Origin: Candidatus Opimibacter iunctus
GTDB lineage: Bacteria > Bacteroidota > Bacteroidia > Chitinophagales > Saprospiraceae
Direction of reading: 5' to 3'
NCBI GenBank assembly: GCA_016716665.1
Contig: JADJVH010000013.1
Location: 1-64,000 of the forward strand
DNA length: 64,000 nt
Position numbers and translations under genes: made by a program. Of the stretch, positions 35,507 through 44,110 are shown in pieces. The number at the start of each line of letters is the position of its first letter. Within the stretch, counting starts at the first letter, position 1. Below the pieces are notes generated by a model that did no database searches, had not been told where the DNA came from, and saw nothing but the letters and a program-made list of their open reading frames with translations.

Positions 35507-36910
35507 TTAGGCAGCACCTTTTTTACGCGCCATCGCAATGTAGTACAATGGAATACCAGTCAGTGTGATGATCAGTCCTGGCCAGGTAAACTGAGGCTTG
35601 TAGATGATCAGCAGGATACAAAAACTGATGCCCATCACGATGTATATGGCCGGGAGGAATGGATAGCCAAATGCTCTGTAAGGACGGTGCAGGTCAGGTC
35701 GCTTGCGGCGCAGGATAAATATCCCCATGATGGTCATCACATAAAAGATAACCACCACAAACGAAATCATATCAAGCAGTTGACCGTACTTTCCACTCAT
35801 GCTCCAGAGACATGCGATGATACCCTGCACCCAAAGCGACCACTGTGGTACAAAGAACTTATTGAGCTCACCGGCAGGTTTAAAAAATAAGCCGTCTTTG
35901 GCCATGGTGTAATAAACCCTCGCCCCGGCAAGGATCAATCCGTTGTTGCATCCAAAGGTTGACACCATAATCATCAGCGCAATAATGATCGTACCTACAT
36001 TTCCAAATATTGCATGCGATGCAGCGACGGCTACACGATCTTTATCAGCCGAGGCAATTTCATCAAGAGGCAGTACTGCGGTATACATCACATTGGTAGA
36101 CACATAGATGATCGTGACGATGAGGGTGCCCAGGAAAAGTGCAAGGCCGATATTGCGCTGCGGGTTTTTGATCTCTCCGGCGATGAAGGTGACATTGTTC
36201 CATGCATCACTGCTGAATATAGAGCCTACCATCGAAGCAGCAATGGCACCTAGTGCAGCAGCCATGGTCAGGCTTTCTGTGCTGCCCAGGTTGTGCAGGT
36301 TCCAGGCATCGGTCCAGTTTGCATTCCACACATCGCCTTTAAACATGATGAAGCCAAACAGGATGAGACCAAACAAACTGGCGAGCTTGGTCACGGTAAA
36401 AGTGGTCTGGATGAGTTTGCCACTCTTGATGCCTCTCGTATTGACATACGTAAGAAAGAGAATGAGTACAATCGCGACGAGTTGGGCAGGTGATATTTTT
36501 AAAAATCCAAGATCAAGGGCTACGAGGTCTTCACTGACCGAGGGCACGAGATAGGCCAGAAATTTTGCAAAGGCGACACCTACGGCTGCTATGGTCGCAG
36601 TCTGGATGACCGCAAAGAAGCTCCAGCCATACAGAAAGGCGGCAAGTGGATTAAAGGCTTCTTTCAGATACACATATTGCCCCCCGGCTTTCGGGTACAT
36701 GCCACTCAACTCTCCATAGCTCACTGCTGCAGTGATGGTCATAAAGCCGGTGATCAGCCACACCGCGATCAGCCATCCGGCACTCCCTACATTGCGGGTG
36801 ATATCTGCGCTCACGATAAAGATCCCGGATCCGATCATCGATCCGGCAACGATCATCGTAGCATCCATCAGGGTCAGTGATTGCTTAAAGGAGGTGGGTT
36901 GATCTGCCAT
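35507..36910 (-). CDS. APC-family amino acid permease (LAT/YhdG-like)
   Basis: A 467-aa polytopic protein with about 12 segments. TMIVAGSMIGSGIFIVSADI is the TM1 signature with the unwound GSGIF, then FSSDAWNNVTFIAGEIKNPQ (TM6 region) and RKRPDLHRPYRAFGYPFLP (late loop), all typical of the L-type amino acid transporter branch. Imports or exchanges neutral amino acids in characterised relatives. Divergent from the downstream DAACS symporter, sharing a 105-bp control region. Confidence 0.9.
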   Translation of the reverse strand: MADQPTSFKQSLTLMDATMIVAGSMIGSGIFIVSADITRNVGSAGWLIAVWLITGFMTITAAVSYGELSGMYPKAGGQYVYLKEAFNPLAAFLYGWSFFAVIQTATIAAVGVAFAKFLAYLVPSVSEDLVALDLGFLKISPAQLVAIVLILFLTYVNTRGIKSGKLIQTTFTVTKLASLFGLILFGFIMFKGDVWNANWTDAWNLHNLGSTESLTMAAALGAIAASMVGSIFSSDAWNNVTFIAGEIKNPQRNIGLALFLGTLIVTIIYVSTNVMYTAVLPLDEIASADKDRVAVAASHAIFGNVGTIIIALMIMVSTFGCNNGLILAGARVYYTMAKDGLFFKPAGELNKFFVPQWSLWVQGIIACLWSMSGKYGQLLDMISFVVVIFYVMTIMGIFILRRKRPDLHRPYRAFGYPFLPAIYIVMGISFCILLIIYKPQFTWPGLIITLTGIPLYYIAMARKKGAA

Positions 36911-37015
36911 GTAGTTGATTTTGGTTCAAGATATATATTTCCCATAAAAGGGTGATTTCTGAATTTTGAATACCTTGAGAACCAGTTTAATTCCTGAATC
37001 ACACATTCCACTACC

Positions 37016-38398
37016 ATGTCAGTTAGCAAAAGAGTTGGCTCATATATCATCGGCCTGGTCATCATTGCCATTGCCCTCACCTCACTGCAGGTCCTCGGCA
37101 TTGCCAGCCTTCACCCTATTGCTACCGCCATATTCAGATGGATAGCCATAGGAGGGATGACCTATTGGGTCTGGAAGCGAAAGAACCTGACCACATGGAT
37201 ACTCTTCAGTATGGTTATCGGTGCTGAGGTCGGGCATGATTTCCCGGTGATGGCCTCTGAACTCAAAGTGGTCAGCAAGATATTCCTCAAGCTCATCAAG
37301 ACCATCATCGCTCCGCTGATCTTTGGTACTCTCGTTGTGGGTATCGCCGGACATGGCAACCTCAAGCAAGTGGGCCGCATGGGATGGAAATCCATTTTGT
37401 ATTTCGAAGTAGCAACGACTATTGCCTTATTTATCGGCCTCATCGCCATCAATATCAGTAAGGCAGGCGTAGGTATTCAGATGCCACCCACGACAGAGAA
37501 GGCAACACTCGACGTACCTCCTCCCTCGACCTGGGATGAAATCATCCTTCATATTTTTCCGGAGAATATCGCCAAGTCAATTGCAGATGGCCAGGTCCTG
37601 CAGATTGTAGTGTTCAGCATTCTCTTTGCTATAGGCCTTGCACTTGTCAAGGAGCCGCACAAGAGGCACATGCTGGACTTCTGTGAGAGCCTGACCGAGG
37701 TGATGTTTAAGTTTACCAGTGTAGTCATGTATTTCGCCCCCTTTGCGGTCGGTGCGGCTATCGCGTATACGGTAGGGCACATGGGCTTTGGTATCCTGGG
37801 CAATCTGTTCAAGTTGCTGGCCACGCTGTACATAGCGCTGATAGCCTTTGTACTGTTTGTATTCCTGCCCGTGGCCCTGATTATCAAATTGCCTATCAAG
37901 CGCTTCCTGCGTGCAGTCATGGAACCTGCCACGATAGCTTTTTCTACCACCAGTTCAGAGGCCGCCCTGCCTAAGGCGCTGGAGAATATGGAAAAGTTTG
38001 GCGTGCCCCGTAAAATCGCAGCGTTTGTGCTCCCGGCAGGATATAGCTTCAATCTCGATGGGTCGACCCTCTACCTCTCTCTGGCCACTATTTTCGTCGC
38101 GCAGGCTGCAGGGATACATCTGCCCATTGGCCAACAGATATTGATCCTGATCACCCTGATGCTCACGACCAAGGGCATAGCCGGTGTCCCCAGGGCATCG
38201 CTGGTCATCCTGATGGGCACTGCAGCTGCCTTCGGCCTCCCTGTCGAACCAATCTTTCTGATCCTCGGTATTGACGAACTCATGGACATGGCTCGCACCA
38301 CCATCAACCTGGTCGGCAATTGCCTGGCCTCCACTGTCATCGCCAAATGGGAAGGGGAGGAGACCTACAACGATCCGGAAAATACCTCCTTCACCTAG
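37016..38398 (+). CDS. Dicarboxylate/amino acid:cation symporter (DAACS family, GltP-like)
   Basis: A 460-aa protein. TTSSEAALPKALENMEKFG is the Ser-rich re-entrant loop and AGYSFNLDGSTLYLSLATIF the TM7 substrate/cation motif. TTKGIAGVPRASLVIL and TINLVGNCLASTVIAKWEG complete the TM8 ligand-binding face (Asp/Asn/Arg positions typical of glutamate, aspartate or C4-dicarboxylate carriers). Inner membrane; driven by Na+ or H+. Near a region rich in peptidase and amino-acid carriers. The exact substrate is open. Confidence 0.92.
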   Translation: MSVSKRVGSYIIGLVIIAIALTSLQVLGIASLHPIATAIFRWIAIGGMTYWVWKRKNLTTWILFSMVIGAEVGHDFPVMASELKVVSKIFLKLIKTIIAPLIFGTLVVGIAGHGNLKQVGRMGWKSILYFEVATTIALFIGLIAINISKAGVGIQMPPTTEKATLDVPPPSTWDEIILHIFPENIAKSIADGQVLQIVVFSILFAIGLALVKEPHKRHMLDFCESLTEVMFKFTSVVMYFAPFAVGAAIAYTVGHMGFGILGNLFKLLATLYIALIAFVLFVFLPVALIIKLPIKRFLRAVMEPATIAFSTTSSEAALPKALENMEKFGVPRKIAAFVLPAGYSFNLDGSTLYLSLATIFVAQAAGIHLPIGQQILILITLMLTTKGIAGVPRASLVILMGTAAAFGLPVEPIFLILGIDELMDMARTTINLVGNCLASTVIAKWEGEETYNDPENTSFT

Positions 38399-38488
38399 TC
38401 TGGATAGAATCCACACGCACACGTTCACATGTTGTCACTCTTCCTGTATCTTTTGCAGGAGCCGTGCTGATTTGTTATTTCTTCCAAT

Positions 38489-38625
38489 GGAATACCCAGA
38501 ATATATCTCCAAGGCAATCCTGAATTGGAATCATCCTGCTGGCGGAGAGAACTCCATCCAGCGGCGCTTATATTTCCTGCGGAAATATAAAATCAGGCCA
38601 ATTCCGGTTTGAATATAGAAGGTAG
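38489..38625 (+). repeat. Palindromic intergenic repeat, copy D (right-hand half)
   Basis: Shares with copy A the stretch AATCCTGAATTGGAATCAT, then the right inner arm (TGGCGGAGAGAACTCCATCC) and TTTCCTGCGGAAATATAAAA. The left half is absent. It lies in the 355-bp gap after the DAACS symporter. Confidence 0.7.
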
Positions 38626-38685
38626 CTTTCTGGAAGCTTGAGGGTAAACGTTTCAGAACCCACACGTTCTCACGCATACTGTTTA

Positions 38686-38750
38686 TTGCCCCTTGCTCCC
38701 TGCCCCTTGCCCCTTGCCTCTTACTTTCTCACTGTCTCACTGTCTTACAA
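38686..38750. repeat. Degenerate heptamer (CCCCTTG) and octamer (CTCACTGT) tandem repeats
   Basis: CCCCTTGC-type units every ~7 nt, followed by TTTCTCACTGTCTCACTGTC, just before the end of the DUF2279 gene. The rest of the 38399-38753 gap holds only copy D and no gene. Confidence 0.65.
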
Positions 38751-38753
38751 TCA

Positions 38754-39770
38754 TCAGTAATACCACCAATCCCATTCCACTCCTCCTTTGCCATTGATGA
38801 TCAATGCAGGAGCAGGAAATTTGAAAATATTGAGCATTCCCAACAAGGTCTTCAGCGGTTTGCTTTTGACATTGATTTTAGTGAGATCGATATCAGGAGA
38901 CAATATAAATTGCCTGTATCGAGGGTACTCCAGGTCAGAAGTCTGGAATGTATTGGGGCCTTCTTCCCATTTGTTTTCAAAGCCGCCAAACATATTTTCT
39001 CCACTATAGCCGGCAGCAATGTTGAGCCATTTTGGAAACCGGCTTTCTTCTTTCAGGAAAGAATGAATATTGACAGACATCCAGATAGTCTGCGCATTGT
39101 AGTCCTTGAGAAAAGTCTGGAGTAAGTTTTCACCAAACAAGTCATCTGTTCTCTCCATCAAGGTGGTCGTGCCTCCGGGGACACCCATGATCGGTTCCTG
39201 CGGATATGTAAGGTGCGTGGTAGACATTTTCATCCGGATGCGTTGTTCGTTCCAACCGGCCTGCTGTCCGGCCCACATTCCGGCACCGGCTACATTGAAA
39301 GCAAAATCATAAGGTGAAAAGCCCCATTCGGATGAAAACCCGTCCAATACTTCAAGGGTTGTCTGCAAACCGACAGCCACCAGGGCACCGGTCCATATAC
39401 TTGACTTTCGGTTCATCCCGGTCCATCGCGCCAGATGGTAAGTCCAGTCGGACTCAAAGTAGCTGGTAAACATGTGCCCTGCCTTGTCCATCTGCTGCCA
39501 TTCCTTGATATCATTGAAGAAATGGAAGGAGGTACGCGGGTATTCGGTATACCAGAGCTCATTGAGACTGATCACAGCGCCTGTGTATACGACAATGCCG
39601 GTTCCAGTCGCAGCCCAAAACCGCCCTTTATGGAGGGTATCAGGAGTGTCCCAGAAGCCAAGGGTGTCCTTTTGGCCAAATGCCAGCACTCCCCACATCA
39701 CCCCCAAAAAGGCAAGGATTGGAGGCTTCCACCTGACATTTGTCCACATTATTAAAGCTTTGGGCAACAT
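38754..39770 (-). CDS. DUF2279 family protein (YfiM-like), exported
   Basis: 338 aa; a better start may be the ATG at 39749, giving a signal peptide ending near GVLAFGQ. The DUF2279 core runs over residues ~75-200: FFNDIKEWQQMDKAGHMFTS, then WTGALVAVGLQTTLEVLDGF and SPYDFAFNVAGAGMWAGQQ. These are typical of Bacteroidota YfiM-like envelope proteins of unknown activity. The remaining C-terminal ~140 residues look like outer-membrane beta strands. It sits divergent from the PorP/SprF-OmpA pair. Confidence 0.75.
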   Translation of the reverse strand: MLPKALIMWTNVRWKPPILAFLGVMWGVLAFGQKDTLGFWDTPDTLHKGRFWAATGTGIVVYTGAVISLNELWYTEYPRTSFHFFNDIKEWQQMDKAGHMFTSYFESDWTYHLARWTGMNRKSSIWTGALVAVGLQTTLEVLDGFSSEWGFSPYDFAFNVAGAGMWAGQQAGWNEQRIRMKMSTTHLTYPQEPIMGVPGGTTTLMERTDDLFGENLLQTFLKDYNAQTIWMSVNIHSFLKEESRFPKWLNIAAGYSGENMFGGFENKWEEGPNTFQTSDLEYPRYRQFILSPDIDLTKINVKSKPLKTLLGMLNIFKFPAPALIINGKGGVEWDWWYY

Positions 39771-39853
39771 CCGTTAAGAAAAACAGTAATATTTGATATT
39801 TTGCAGGCAATTTAGATCAATAAAACCGGTTGAAAGAACGTCTATAGAAACAT

Positions 39854-40363
39854 ATGAATATACTTCGACTACCCCTGCGCGTTGTTTTTGGCCTATTACT
39901 GGTCCTCCACTTTGGGGTATCCAGGGGCCAGGACATCCATTTCACACTCCATGGAATGACGCCACTTGCCTTCAATCCGGCCAATACCGGCGGGTTCTAT
40001 GGCTCTTACCGGATCTCCGGCCTCTATCGCGACCAATACAGAAGCGTGACAGGCAACGGAGCCTTTTCTACCGCAACTTTTTCTGTTGATGTCCCGGTCA
40101 TCCGTGGCTTCAAGGAAACAGACTGGGTAGGAGTCGGTATGTTTTTTTATTCGGACAAATCAGGTGATGCGGGACTGACCCAATCCACCTTTAAGATTTC
40201 CGCAGCCTACCACTGGTCGATGAATAAGAAAGGAACAAGTATCCTGGCGATCGCTTACCAGACAGGTTCGCTGCAAAGAGAGATCAAGGATGTATCAAAA
40301 CTTCAATTTGAAGACGCCCTCGTGAGTGGTGGCATCACGATTGAAAAGCAATTGATGACATGA
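39854..40363 (+). CDS. PorP/SprF-like outer membrane protein, N-terminal half (frameshifted)
   Basis: 169 aa as read: a signal peptide (LPLRVVFGLLLVLHFGVSRG), then DIHFTLHGMTPLAFNPANTG, the hallmark N-terminus of the PorP/SprF family linked to T9SS and gliding, followed by beta strands (GSYRISGLYRDQYRSV). It ends at 40363, and the next ORF starts at 40360 in another frame; the two halves add to ~348 aa, the usual family length. A single lost or gained base between about 40335 and 40360 explains the split. Confidence 0.75.
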   Translation: MNILRLPLRVVFGLLLVLHFGVSRGQDIHFTLHGMTPLAFNPANTGGFYGSYRISGLYRDQYRSVTGNGAFSTATFSVDVPVIRGFKETDWVGVGMFFYSDKSGDAGLTQSTFKISAAYHWSMNKKGTSILAIAYQTGSLQREIKDVSKLQFEDALVSGGITIEKQLMT

Positions 40364-40899
40364 AGAAAGGATTCCTCGATCATGTCGGCGGATTGAAATT
40401 TACCAGGAAAATCAACAAGACAGACGAATTCAATATCGGCGTAGCTGCCGGCAAATTCGGACGCCCTGACTGGTCCCTCCTCACACAAGGAGGCAACTAC
40501 CGTGTTGATCCAAGAGTGCATGCACAGATCGGTATGTCCTCCTTGCTCTCAGACAATGTCAGGTTCCTGCCGAATGTCTCCTACCAGAAAATATTGAATA
40601 GCCCCGCTTCTACGTTTGTGCTGCAAGGATTGATCGATTACCTGTACAATGAACAAAAACAAATCGTCCTGAAAGGCGGACTTGGATATCGCAGTGGTGC
40701 AGGCATCGGTGATGCTGTGCAGGTGATGCTGGGTGCCGATATCAAGGAGATCCGCGTCATGCTGGGATATGATATCAACATATCGCCACTTGCCGGAGCG
40801 AGTAGTTCACAGGGAGGCTTCGAACTCGCCGCCCAATACATTGGTAGGATATACAAGCGTCCAAACCCGGATCCAATTATCTTTTGCCCAAGATTTTAA
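40360..40899 (+). CDS. PorP/SprF-like outer membrane protein, C-terminal half
   Basis: 179 aa of beta-strand-rich sequence (FNIGVAAGKFGRPDW, IKEIRVMLGYDINISPLAGA, GGFELAAQYIGRI) ending KRPNPDPIIFCPRF, which is the usual C-terminus of PorP/SprF family proteins (CPxF). The ATGA overlap with the upstream half could mimic translational coupling, but neither half would make a barrel alone. The OmpA-family gene begins 3 nt after its stop: a conserved PorP-OmpA pairing. Confidence 0.75.
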   Translation: MKKGFLDHVGGLKFTRKINKTDEFNIGVAAGKFGRPDWSLLTQGGNYRVDPRVHAQIGMSSLLSDNVRFLPNVSYQKILNSPASTFVLQGLIDYLYNEQKQIVLKGGLGYRSGAGIGDAVQVMLGADIKEIRVMLGYDINISPLAGASSSQGGFELAAQYIGRIYKRPNPDPIIFCPRF

Positions 40900-40901
40900 A
40901 G

Positions 40902-43355
40902 ATGAAGATGAGCAGAATACTATTTTCTTCGCTGCTGGTGATGGTGGCTACCTGGTTGTCCGCACAGCCCCTGGATGAGGTGCCCGTCAAGATGATGATT
41001 GAGACAGCAGAAGCGAGCCTTGAGATCCCGGATTACTATACCGCCCTCGAATGGTATGAAAATGCCTACAAGGAAACCCGGGACCCGGATATCGCCACCA
41101 AGATCGCTACACTGCAGATCAAGATCAGGGACTATGTGCGCGCAGAGCGCTGGCTTGAAAAAATAGTCGAAAAGGATCAGGGGGAGAAATATCCCTTTAC
41201 AGTTTTCCAATATGCCCAGGTCCTTAAGGTCAATGGCAAGTACCAGGAGTCAGTCGATGCCTTCAATTTTTTTGCAGGCCTCAATGTTGCGGATAGCCTG
41301 CTTGCACTCGCAGATAATGAAGTAGCTGGTATCCAGCTCGCCGTGAAGTCCAAACCTCCGATTGACCTTGTAGTAGAAAATGTTGGCAAGAATGTCAACT
41401 ACTCTTACACTGATGCAGCACCATGGCTCGGGGCTGATGGCAATCTATATTTTGCCTCCATGCGCACCCGCGAGCTCATCACACTCAATGGAAAGGAAGG
41501 GGATTATTATCTCAAGATATATAGCTCAAAACCCGAAGCAGACGGAGAGTGGGATGGTGCCAAGCCTCTTGACTCAAAGATCAACCGCGAAGGTTTTCAC
41601 ACCGGCAGCCCTAGTATTGCACCTGATGGCAGCAGGATGTTTTTTACAAGATCACAACTCACAGGTAATGACCTCACCGAGAGTAAGATATTCATGAGTG
41701 TCAACAAGGCACAAAACTGGGGAGCTCCTGTAGAACTGAAAGGCATCAACGGAAATTATATCGCTAAGCAACCTGCACCGGGCATATTGTTTGGAAAGGA
41801 AGTCCTCTTTTTCTCTTCCAATATGGATGGCGGATTAGGTGGCTATGACCTCTACTATGCAGATCGCATCAACGATGAGACCTATAGTCTGCCGGTCAAC
41901 CTGGGGCCTGAAGTGAACTCAGCCGGTGATGATGAGACCCCATTCTACCTCAACAACAAATTGTATTTCTCATCTACCGGTCATCCCGGATTAGGTGGGT
42001 TTGATATCTTCCGAGCTGAATGGAATGGACAGGATTGGGGCAAGGCAGAAAACCTGGGAGCTGGCTACAACTCTTCCTATGATGATATTTTCTTCTCCGT
42101 CAATGAGGATGGCAAGCTCGGCTTCCTGGTGTCTAACCGCCCTGACGATGAAGCTAAGTCATTGAAATCAAAAACCTGCTGCGATGATATCTATCAGTTC
42201 CATATCAAGGATATTGTCATCGACCTGATCACTACAGTATACGAAGGTACGACTCCAGTCATGGGCGCAAAGGTGACTGTATTTGAAGTGGATCGTGGCA
42301 AGACAGGGAAGTCACAGCAACAGATCAACGAAAAGATAAATGACTTCCAGTTTCCGCTGGATCAGGACAAGGCCTATAAAGTACTCGTTGAAAAGGATGG
42401 GTACAAGCCTGCTGAGTTTGAATTCAATACAGTAGGCCTGGTCGACAACTTTACAAAGCGTATTTCAGTCAAGCTCATCAAGAAGGAACCTGATAATACA
42501 GGCATGGAAACGGTTACGATCAACGAACCAATCCGCCTCAACAACATCTATTACGATTTTGATGATGACAAGATCCTCCCGGATGCAGAGAAAGACCTTT
42601 CCTTCCTTGTGGACTTGATGAAGAAATATCCGGATATGGTGATCGAGTTGTCATCCCACACGGATGCACAGGGTAATGATGCTTATAATGAGAGGCTATC
42701 ACAGCGCAGGGCACAATCTGCGAAGAATTGGATGGTGGCACATGGCATCAAGGAAAACAGGATCGAAGCGGTGGGATATGGTGAACGTAACATCCTCAAT
42801 GACTGTATCAATGGTATCGAATGTACCGATGAGCAGCACAGGGTCAACCGTCGTACAGAGTTTAAGATCATATCCGGTCCGACCACCATCGAAGTGAAGA
42901 AATCCGATCTCGGAGACCAGAAGAAAAAAGAGTCACCTTCTAAGATATTGAATACCCCTACAAAGGGGACTACACCGGTCACCGATCCAAAGGTCGAATT
43001 GACATTTAACAAACTCATTGAAGATCTGGGTACAGTAAAGAAGGGTGAGAAAAGGGAGATGAGCTTTTCGTTTACCAATACAGGCAATGTGCCTATTGAA
43101 ATCGAACTTGTTTCTTCCTGTGAATGCACTACACTGGACTGGCCTCAGTTTAAAATCTTTAAACCCGGCGATAAAGGGGTGATCAATGCCGTCTTTGATA
43201 GCAAGGACAAGGAGATCGGGAGACCACGGACATCGAGATCATCCTCAAGCAGGGCGATCCCAAGACGCGTGCACCTAAGGTCTATAAAGTGCAGTATAAG
43301 TTTGACCTGGTCAAGTAAGGTGATCAACGGAAAAAATATGGATACGAACGAATAA
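40902..43355 (+). CDS. OmpA-family protein with TPR, PD40 propeller, OmpA and DUF1573 domains (C-terminal frameshift)
   Basis: About 817 aa as read. The start at 40902 is chosen for its signal peptide (SRILFSSLLVMVATWLSAQ). TPR-like helices run ~25-150, a PD40/WD40-type propeller ~180-430 (SPSIAPDGSRMFFTRS, GGLGGYDLYYADR, LYFSSTGHPGLGGFDIF), a carboxypeptidase-regulatory-like domain ~435-500, OmpA ~530-640 (IYYDFDDDKILPDAEKDL, SSHTDAQGNDAYNERLS), and DUF1573 at the end (VSSCECTTLDWPQF). Near 43222 the frame slips; the other frame reads TTDIEIILKQGDPKTRAPK and stops at 43318, the likely true end. OmpA anchors to peptidoglycan; the pairing with PorP/SprF suggests T9SS-associated surface function. 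Confidence 0.85.
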   Translation: MKMSRILFSSLLVMVATWLSAQPLDEVPVKMMIETAEASLEIPDYYTALEWYENAYKETRDPDIATKIATLQIKIRDYVRAERWLEKIVEKDQGEKYPFTVFQYAQVLKVNGKYQESVDAFNFFAGLNVADSLLALADNEVAGIQLAVKSKPPIDLVVENVGKNVNYSYTDAAPWLGADGNLYFASMRTRELITLNGKEGDYYLKIYSSKPEADGEWDGAKPLDSKINREGFHTGSPSIAPDGSRMFFTRSQLTGNDLTESKIFMSVNKAQNWGAPVELKGINGNYIAKQPAPGILFGKEVLFFSSNMDGGLGGYDLYYADRINDETYSLPVNLGPEVNSAGDDETPFYLNNKLYFSSTGHPGLGGFDIFRAEWNGQDWGKAENLGAGYNSSYDDIFFSVNEDGKLGFLVSNRPDDEAKSLKSKTCCDDIYQFHIKDIVIDLITTVYEGTTPVMGAKVTVFEVDRGKTGKSQQQINEKINDFQFPLDQDKAYKVLVEKDGYKPAEFEFNTVGLVDNFTKRISVKLIKKEPDNTGMETVTINEPIRLNNIYYDFDDDKILPDAEKDLSFLVDLMKKYPDMVIELSSHTDAQGNDAYNERLSQRRAQSAKNWMVAHGIKENRIEAVGYGERNILNDCINGIECTDEQHRVNRRTEFKIISGPTTIEVKKSDLGDQKKKESPSKILNTPTKGTTPVTDPKVELTFNKLIEDLGTVKKGEKREMSFSFTNTGNVPIEIELVSSCECTTLDWPQFKIFKPGDKGVINAVFDSKDKEIGRPRTSRSSSSRAIPRRVHLRSIKCSISLTWSSKVINGKNMDTNE

Positions 43356-43390
43356 GTAGAGACGCGATTAATCGCGTCTCTACTTATTCG
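43349..43390. repeat. 42-bp perfect palindrome
   Basis: CGAATAAGTAGAGACGCGATT followed by its exact reverse complement, no spacer. It lies 30 bp after the true end of the OmpA gene. Its core, GTAGAGACGCGATT mirrored, resembles short palindromes I remember from other bacterial genomes; I cannot confirm that here. It could extrude as a cruciform or act as an RNA hairpin. Confidence 0.8.
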
Positions 43391-43395
43391 GATAC

Positions 43396-43426
43396 GGGGC
43401 ACATGATTATGTGCCCCTTCGTTTTT
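43396..43426 (+). terminator. Terminator after the PorP-OmpA operon
   Basis: GGGGCACAT, loop GATT, ATGTGCCCC, then TTCGTTTTT. It directly follows the 42-bp palindrome and precedes pnuC. Confidence 0.75.
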
Positions 43427-43464
43427 ATAAAAGTAATTGAGCGCAAATTCATAAAGTACCATCC

Positions 43465-44082
43465 GTGAATCTCTCCCTCCTATACGAACAAGTCACGCAG
43501 CAGGATGCTTTCGAATGGGCAGGTCTGATCACAGGTATCATTTACGTCGTCCTGGCTACCTACGAAAAGCCTTCCTGCTGGATATTTGGGATTATCAGTT
43601 CAGCGTGCATAGCCTGGAAGAGCTTCACGGATTATAAGTTGATGGCTGATGTCATCTTGCAGGTGTTTTATATAGTTATAGGGATCATAGGCATCCTGCA
43701 ATGGCTTCGTGGGCGTAAAGGAAGTCAGGAGAAGCCAATCATCAAGACACCTGCCTGGCAGCATATCACGGCGATCACTGGGTGCATGCTGATCAGTTGG
43801 CCACTCTCATACCTGTTGGTGACCTATGCAGATGCCAGGTATGGGTATCCGGATACATTATTGACGCTGCTTTCGGTTTGGGCTACCGTACTGCTCATCA
43901 GAAAGGAGCTGCACAACTGGGTGTACTGGATGGTCATTGATGCTGTGTACCTCTTCCTCTATTGGCGTAGCGAAGGGTACTTATTTGCCCTCTTGTTTTT
44001 AATCTATGCAATTATTTCCGTTTGGGGATGGTTGCAATGGAAGGGGCATTACCAGAGGCAGATAAACCCTGTGGGAGATTGA
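43465..44082 (+). CDS. pnuC: Nicotinamide riboside transporter
   Basis: A 205-aa integral membrane protein with about seven helices. The N-terminal FEWAGLITGIIYVVLATYEK, the IFGIISSACIAWKSF stretch and the tryptophan-rich C-terminus (WVYWMVIDAVYLFLYW, VWGWLQW) are diagnostic of PnuC, a facilitator for NAD precursors. The start codon is GTG at 43465. No nadR kinase lies next to it. The Rieske gene starts 28 nt downstream, so co-transcription is possible. Confidence 0.9.
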   Translation: MNLSLLYEQVTQQDAFEWAGLITGIIYVVLATYEKPSCWIFGIISSACIAWKSFTDYKLMADVILQVFYIVIGIIGILQWLRGRKGSQEKPIIKTPAWQHITAITGCMLISWPLSYLLVTYADARYGYPDTLLTLLSVWATVLLIRKELHNWVYWMVIDAVYLFLYWRSEGYLFALLFLIYAIISVWGWLQWKGHYQRQINPVGD

Positions 44083-44110
44083 CATATCAACAGTACTATT
44101 TTGTACTTTC

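Noticed and set aside
37549..38428. Long minus-strand frames opposite the DAACS symporter
   Set aside because: They are antisense to a complete, motif-rich transporter and have no recognisable features.
40360..40363. ATGA overlap as genuine two-gene coupling of split PorP halves
   Set aside because: Neither half is a complete PorP/SprF barrel, and together they give the normal family length, so a frameshift is more likely.
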